Part shown: one piece after another, positions 23,601 through 25,521 of the stretch
Numbering within the stretch: position 1 is the first letter of the stretch
How the letters are laid out: each line of letters begins with the position of its first letter
Origin: JAKFEW01 sp036675505
GTDB lineage: Bacteria; Cyanobacteriota; Sericytochromatia; S15B-MN24; JAQBPE01
DNA: 25,521 bases
Direction of reading: 5' to 3'
Assembly (NCBI GenBank): GCA_036675505.1
Contig: JAKFEW010000027.1
Location: forward strand, 1 to 25,521
The notes under the pieces: generated by a model
What the model was told of the DNA's origin: nothing
Seen by the model: only the letters and a program-made list of their open reading frames with translations
The model's database searches: none
Translations under genes and position numbers: made by a program

Positions 23601-24218
23601 GAACGGCAGGTGCCCGGTGAGCATCTCGTAGGCCAGGCAGCCGACGGAGTACAGGTCCGACGCGGCCGAGATCACGCCGCCCTGCGCCACTTCGGGCGCG
23701 AGGTAGCCGGGCGTGCCGGTGACCTGGCGGGCGCTGGGTTGGCCGATCTGGCCCATCAGGCCGAAATCCATGAGCTTCAAGGTGCCGTCCGGCGTCACGC
23801 GGACGTTCTGCGCCTTGATGTCGCGGTGGACGTAGCCGCGCGAGTGGACGAAGTCGAGCGCCTGCAGGAGCTGCACGATGAGCGGGTAGGCCGCGTCGAA
23901 GGCCATCGGCTTGCCTGCGATCACGTCGCTCAGCTCGCGGCCGGGCACGAGCTCCATCGCGATGTAGAGGTTGCCGCCCTCGAGCTCGCCGTAGTCCGAG
24001 ACCGCGATCGTGTTCGGATGGCGCAGCCGCGTCATCGCACGGAACTCGGCCTTGAAGCGCAGGCGCTGGTCCTCGCTGGCCTGGCCTTCCACCTTGATCA
24101 CCTTGAGGGCGCACTCCTGGCCGTCCGCGACGGCGTCGGCGACGCGGAAGACCTGGCCCATGCCGCCTTCGCCGAGCAGCGCGAGGACGGTGTAGCGATT
24201 GGCGAGTCGTTCGGACAC
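20691..24218 (-). CDS. Ser/Thr protein kinase - AAA ATPase - TPR regulator (second copy)
   Basis: The product has 1175 residues from GTG 24218, with GAGG 9 nt upstream. The kinase domain (about 8-270) has GEGGMGQVF (16-24), Lys39, HRDIKAQN (131-138), DFG (151-153) and APE (174-176), so it should be active. The ATPase has GRDAELAHLE at its start, Walker A APAGTGKS (Lys322) and Walker B LLDDLHW (Asp424/425). TPR-like helical repeats fill about 640-1150 (ALGDWEGAAGRFAEALAIAG). It shares NVRVTPDGTLKLMDFGLM almost word for word with the convergent paralogue (NVRVTAEGVVKLMDFGLM). The two genes end 23 bp apart with no hairpin terminator between. Multi-domain kinases of this kind are common in cyanobacteria and myxobacteria. 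The signal and target are unknown. Confidence 0.92.
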   Translation of the reverse strand: MSERLANRYTVLALLGEGGMGQVFRVADAVADGQECALKVIKVEGQASEDQRLRFKAEFRAMTRLRHPNTIAVSDYGELEGGNLYIAMELVPGRELSDVIAGKPMAFDAAYPLIVQLLQALDFVHSRGYVHRDIKAQNVRVTPDGTLKLMDFGLMGQIGQPSARQVTGTPGYLAPEVAQGGVISAASDLYSVGCLAYEMLTGHLPFEGKLMDVIRAHVHTAPTPLRQRRADAPEALERIVMRLLEKEPGRRYRTAGLVVEDLAAIAGLDLARESLDQQLSFLETGEIIGRDAELAHLEAALAAARAGTARPIFVSAPAGTGKSRLVQELELKAKLAGFIVMHGGCHEDGMAPYEALVASLRPALPHGTDAERQRYLPTLARLFPDVAGADADGVETPDAASLAEAVRGWIADLSTRAPVLWLLDDLHWADGQTVEVFNHAIRGLGASAVLAIGTFRNDETPAGSAVWRTLEDGESEALRLSPLDPAAQAALVAAMLPDARMPAEFAAALDRATGGNPFFVTEVLRSLFEDGHLARRDGVWRFPTDPAVLRPLTSMEATIRRRLAHLSVGARELIGTAAVLGHAWDVCALSAVSGLGEDDLFVRLEELVEHHFLSHEGACDFRFPHDRVREVTYDGLDPATRRDLHRRAGEVLEARHADGADAHVHELARHFLQGEDGLRAYRYLMLAAEQADATGADATAIDRWRDAERVLAGLDLPDKAMHQLRVWLLIGWNGFVYMPEVSREMLGRAVAAYEADPATGDRLIALAGFHPQELYGLLGIVNGFCGRPAEARVAAEKARALMPHDGSPREGAILFVHAGGLMPTGRIDEMVVAAREAYALLALSMEEPVPQAVRGARVGSLGLQNAVTFQGVRPDPALRDQANEWARLINDENPFTTWFYFGLWAAWTGRHDEAQAYIDLTVQKSRKVGGPPYPWVLYLRPYLLWQRGEFALALEQVEKSLLAFPHLRQNALAFQHMLGLRGHSLLDVGRREEAAAVFADLEALGQERELGLTSMMGLLGRGRVAGAAGLPAAAREAYEALHALTREGPLRNPLYQARAARGLGNVAMALGDWEGAAGRFAEALAIAGRPEQDNLFLQGHLHRDRGKLHLRRGERDAATRELQRAGELFHQLRNPYWLHAIMRDLAGFHEQVVPKAEAKAEASPEARWQLMRNML

Positions 24219-24330
24219 GGGCTGGACCTCGGGCGGTGGGCGCTGGTGCTATACCCGCCGGGCGGGCGGGGCTCGCGACCGGTGGCGCGGCGCGCGCGCG
24301 GGGGTACATGGCGCACGGAAGGACACCCTC

Positions 24331-25110
24331 ATGACGCCCCGCGCCCCGTCGTTGCACCGCTCCCGCCCATCCCTGGGCTCCGCGGCATCAGCCCATCCTT
24401 GGGCAAGCGCACCCGCGCTGCGCCGCGCCCTCGTGGCCCTGGCCGCGGGCCTCGCGCTGGCCGGCTGCCCCGCCGCCCCGCAGCCGCAGCCCTCGACCCA
24501 GCCCGTGAAGCCGAGGGCGTCCGTCGCGGCGGTGTCCGAGCCCTCGCCGACGCCGCAGCGCTTCTTGACCTTCGAGGTCGTCGTCAAGGCGCCCGCGGGC
24601 GGCGGCAACGGTGCCGCCACCCCCTGGGAGCCCGTGAGCGGGGCCGAGGTGTCGGTGCAGCTTGCCGCCACGCGGCGGCCGATCGCCGACGTCGCGCCCG
24701 CGCGCACGGACGCGCAGGGCCGCGTGAACTTCTCGCTCAAGCCGCCCGGCGCCCCGCTGCTGATCCTCGCGAAGGTGGGGGCCGTCACCCTGCGGCGGGT
24801 CTACCCGGTGGTCAACGGCGATCGCGCCGTGGTCGACCCGTCCACCACGCTGGTGGCGGTCTTCTTCGACAAGCTCGAGGTCGGCAAGAACGACGCGATG
24901 AAGCGCATCGACGCGCCGCGGCTCGAGTCGCTGGCCGTGAAAGTACGCAGCAAGCTCGAGGCCGATGCGGCGGGCATCGACCTCTCGGACGAGGCCAAGA
25001 TCAACGCGGCCTACGAGGCGATGCTGGCCGCCGATCCGCAGCTCGAGACCCAGACCTATGCGGCCCTGGGCCGCTCCCAGCTCGGCGGCAAGTCCACAGC
25101 CGGGCCCTGA
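24331..25110 (+). CDS. Lipoprotein with an Ig-like/carboxypeptidase-regulatory-like beta domain
   Basis: The product has 259 residues from ATG 24331, with GGAAGGAC 7 nt upstream. The N-terminus is long and basic before a hydrophobic core ending LALAGC (Cys46); a shorter start inside this region cannot be excluded. After a Pro/Ser linker comes a beta-sandwich-like segment (about 75-165: FEVVVKAPAG, WEPVSGAEVSVQL, ARTDAQGRVNFSLKPPGAPLLILAKVGAVTLRRVY), where GAEV...TDAQGRVNF is the pattern of regulatory-like Ig folds. A helical tail (about 185-245) ends ALGRSQLGGKSTAGP. The function is unknown and it is probably anchored in the envelope. It diverges from the second kinase gene and shares a transcript with the small lipoprotein 35 bp downstream. 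Confidence 0.82.
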   Translation: MTPRAPSLHRSRPSLGSAASAHPWASAPALRRALVALAAGLALAGCPAAPQPQPSTQPVKPRASVAAVSEPSPTPQRFLTFEVVVKAPAGGGNGAATPWEPVSGAEVSVQLAATRRPIADVAPARTDAQGRVNFSLKPPGAPLLILAKVGAVTLRRVYPVVNGDRAVVDPSTTLVAVFFDKLEVGKNDAMKRIDAPRLESLAVKVRSKLEADAAGIDLSDEAKINAAYEAMLAADPQLETQTYAALGRSQLGGKSTAGP

Positions 25111-25145
25111 ACCACGCACCATCCCCCCACCCGAGAGGAGACCGC

Positions 25146-25385
25146 ATGCGCCCGACCCTGCCCCTGTCCCTGATTGTCGCCCTTGCGCTGACCACCGCCC
25201 TGGGCTGCGCCAGCAAGGAGCCGAAGGCCGCGCCGGTGGGCGAGCCCGCGGCCGCGGCCGAGCCCGGCGGCCACCCGGCCCTGAACAAGCTCGACGAGAC
25301 GAAGAAGAAGATGGGCGAGATCGACGAGAAGCGCCGCGAGGAGCAGCGCATGGCCGAGGGCGAGGCGGCCGGCCAGAACCCGTGA
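25146..25385 (+). CDS. Small lipoprotein with charged helical tail
   Basis: The product has 79 residues from ATG 25146; GAGAGGAGA lies just upstream. The signal MRPTLPLSLIVALALTTALGC has a lipobox at Cys21. The mature part is an Ala/Pro/Glu linker followed by a highly charged helix (LDETKKKMGEIDEKRREEQRMAEGE) that could form a coiled coil. No family is recognised. It lies 35 bp after the larger lipoprotein and is likely co-expressed with it. The strong ribosome binding site, the signal and the codon bias make it a real gene despite its length. Confidence 0.85.
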   Translation: MRPTLPLSLIVALALTTALGCASKEPKAAPVGEPAAAAEPGGHPALNKLDETKKKMGEIDEKRREEQRMAEGEAAGQNP

Positions 25386-25417
25386 ACGCGGGCGCGTCGC
25401 GCTAGAGACCTGACCAA

Positions 25418-25521
25418 TTAAGAGGCGGCGCGCAAGAGCCGGTCCACCAGGTGAAGGTTGTGGACAGCGGCGTGCCGCCTCAAATCGAAGAGATTCTTCC
25501 GGCGACCGCGGTACCTTGCCC
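25418..25521 (-). CDS. C-terminus of an insertion-sequence transposase (partial, runs off the window)
   Basis: On the minus strand the last 33 codons before TAA (25420-25418) read ARYRGRRKNLFDLRRHAAVHNLHLVDRLLRAAS. The pattern RYxGxRKNxFDLRRxAAVxNL is typical of the C-terminal end of DDE transposases of the IS1182/IS5-like kind. The rest of the element lies to the right, outside the window. Its terminal inverted repeat should fall within about 25386-25417, but with only one end visible it cannot be fixed. The element inserted just downstream of the small lipoprotein gene without breaking it. Confidence 0.75.
   Translation of the reverse strand, partial: ARYRGRRKNLFDLRRHAAVHNLHLVDRLLRAAS

Noticed and set aside
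22053..24330. Long plus-strand open frame opposite the second kinase, continuous with the region of the two lipoproteins
   Set aside because: It is a shadow of the kinase gene with low-complexity translation. The lipoproteins have their own starts, signals and ribosome binding sites in other positions.
1..25521. tRNA, rRNA or CRISPR array
   Set aside because: No cloverleaf-like tract, conserved rRNA sequence or regularly spaced identical repeats were seen on either strand.

Overview
The window is very GC-rich and densely coded. It holds 19 supportable chromosomal genes, one gene tail at the left edge, and the C-terminal end of a transposase at the right edge. One gene (1583-2971) matches the DUF3370 lipoprotein family, which I know almost only from Cyanobacteria. 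No photosynthesis gene is visible, and the rest is lipoproteins, secreted DUF885 metallopeptidase-like proteins and kinase/ATPase/TPR regulators. This suggests a high-GC, non-photosynthetic cyanobacterial relative such as the Sericytochromatia. That is an inference; another high-GC envelope-rich phylum remains possible.

Layout. 1-42: gene tail. 311-1516: two adjacent small membrane proteins that are paralogues of each other. 1583-2971: DUF3370 lipoprotein interrupted by a run of 15 C. 3052-3858: SDR oxidoreductase with a non-canonical active site. 3878-4879 (-): orphan GspF/PilC-like membrane protein, divergent from a secreted protein (5042-5707) that ends in a strong terminator. 8401-5747 (-): two-gene unit of a lipoprotein alpha/beta hydrolase and a CrtC/AttH-like lipoprotein, preceded by 11-bp-periodic TTAA repeats resembling a cyanobacterial Pho box. 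9924-8541 (-): two genes of unknown function. 11765-9999 (-): first DUF885 protein. 11858-13497 (+): two dienelactone-hydrolase-like proteins, one a lipoprotein and one cytoplasmic. 14355-13513 (-): multi-pass membrane protein. 16760-14435 (-): second DUF885 protein followed by a TlpA/thioredoxin-fold protein. 16915-20667 (+) and 24218-20691 (-): two convergent giant Ser/Thr kinase-AAA-TPR regulators. 24331-25385 (+): two lipoproteins. 25418-25521 (-): transposase C-terminus.

Most notable: the TlpA-like gene (14435-14965, minus) has an in-frame TGA exactly where the first, nucleophilic Cys of the CxxC motif should be (WUGGC in place of WCGPC). The frame stays open on both sides and the fold is complete, including the cis-Pro loop. 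A perfect 7-bp hairpin with a GUC loop begins 10 nt after the TGA, with the loop 17 nt away, as expected for a bacterial SECIS element. I read this as a selenocysteine-containing TlpA-family protein, not a pseudogene. TGA still ends at least eight other genes here, so the codon is not globally reassigned.

A second pattern is that four gene families occur as local pairs (small membrane proteins, DUF885, dienelactone hydrolase, kinase-AAA-TPR), suggesting repeated local duplication and divergence. Most of the other products are exported, so the region looks like an envelope-function neighbourhood with two cytoplasmic signalling proteins.
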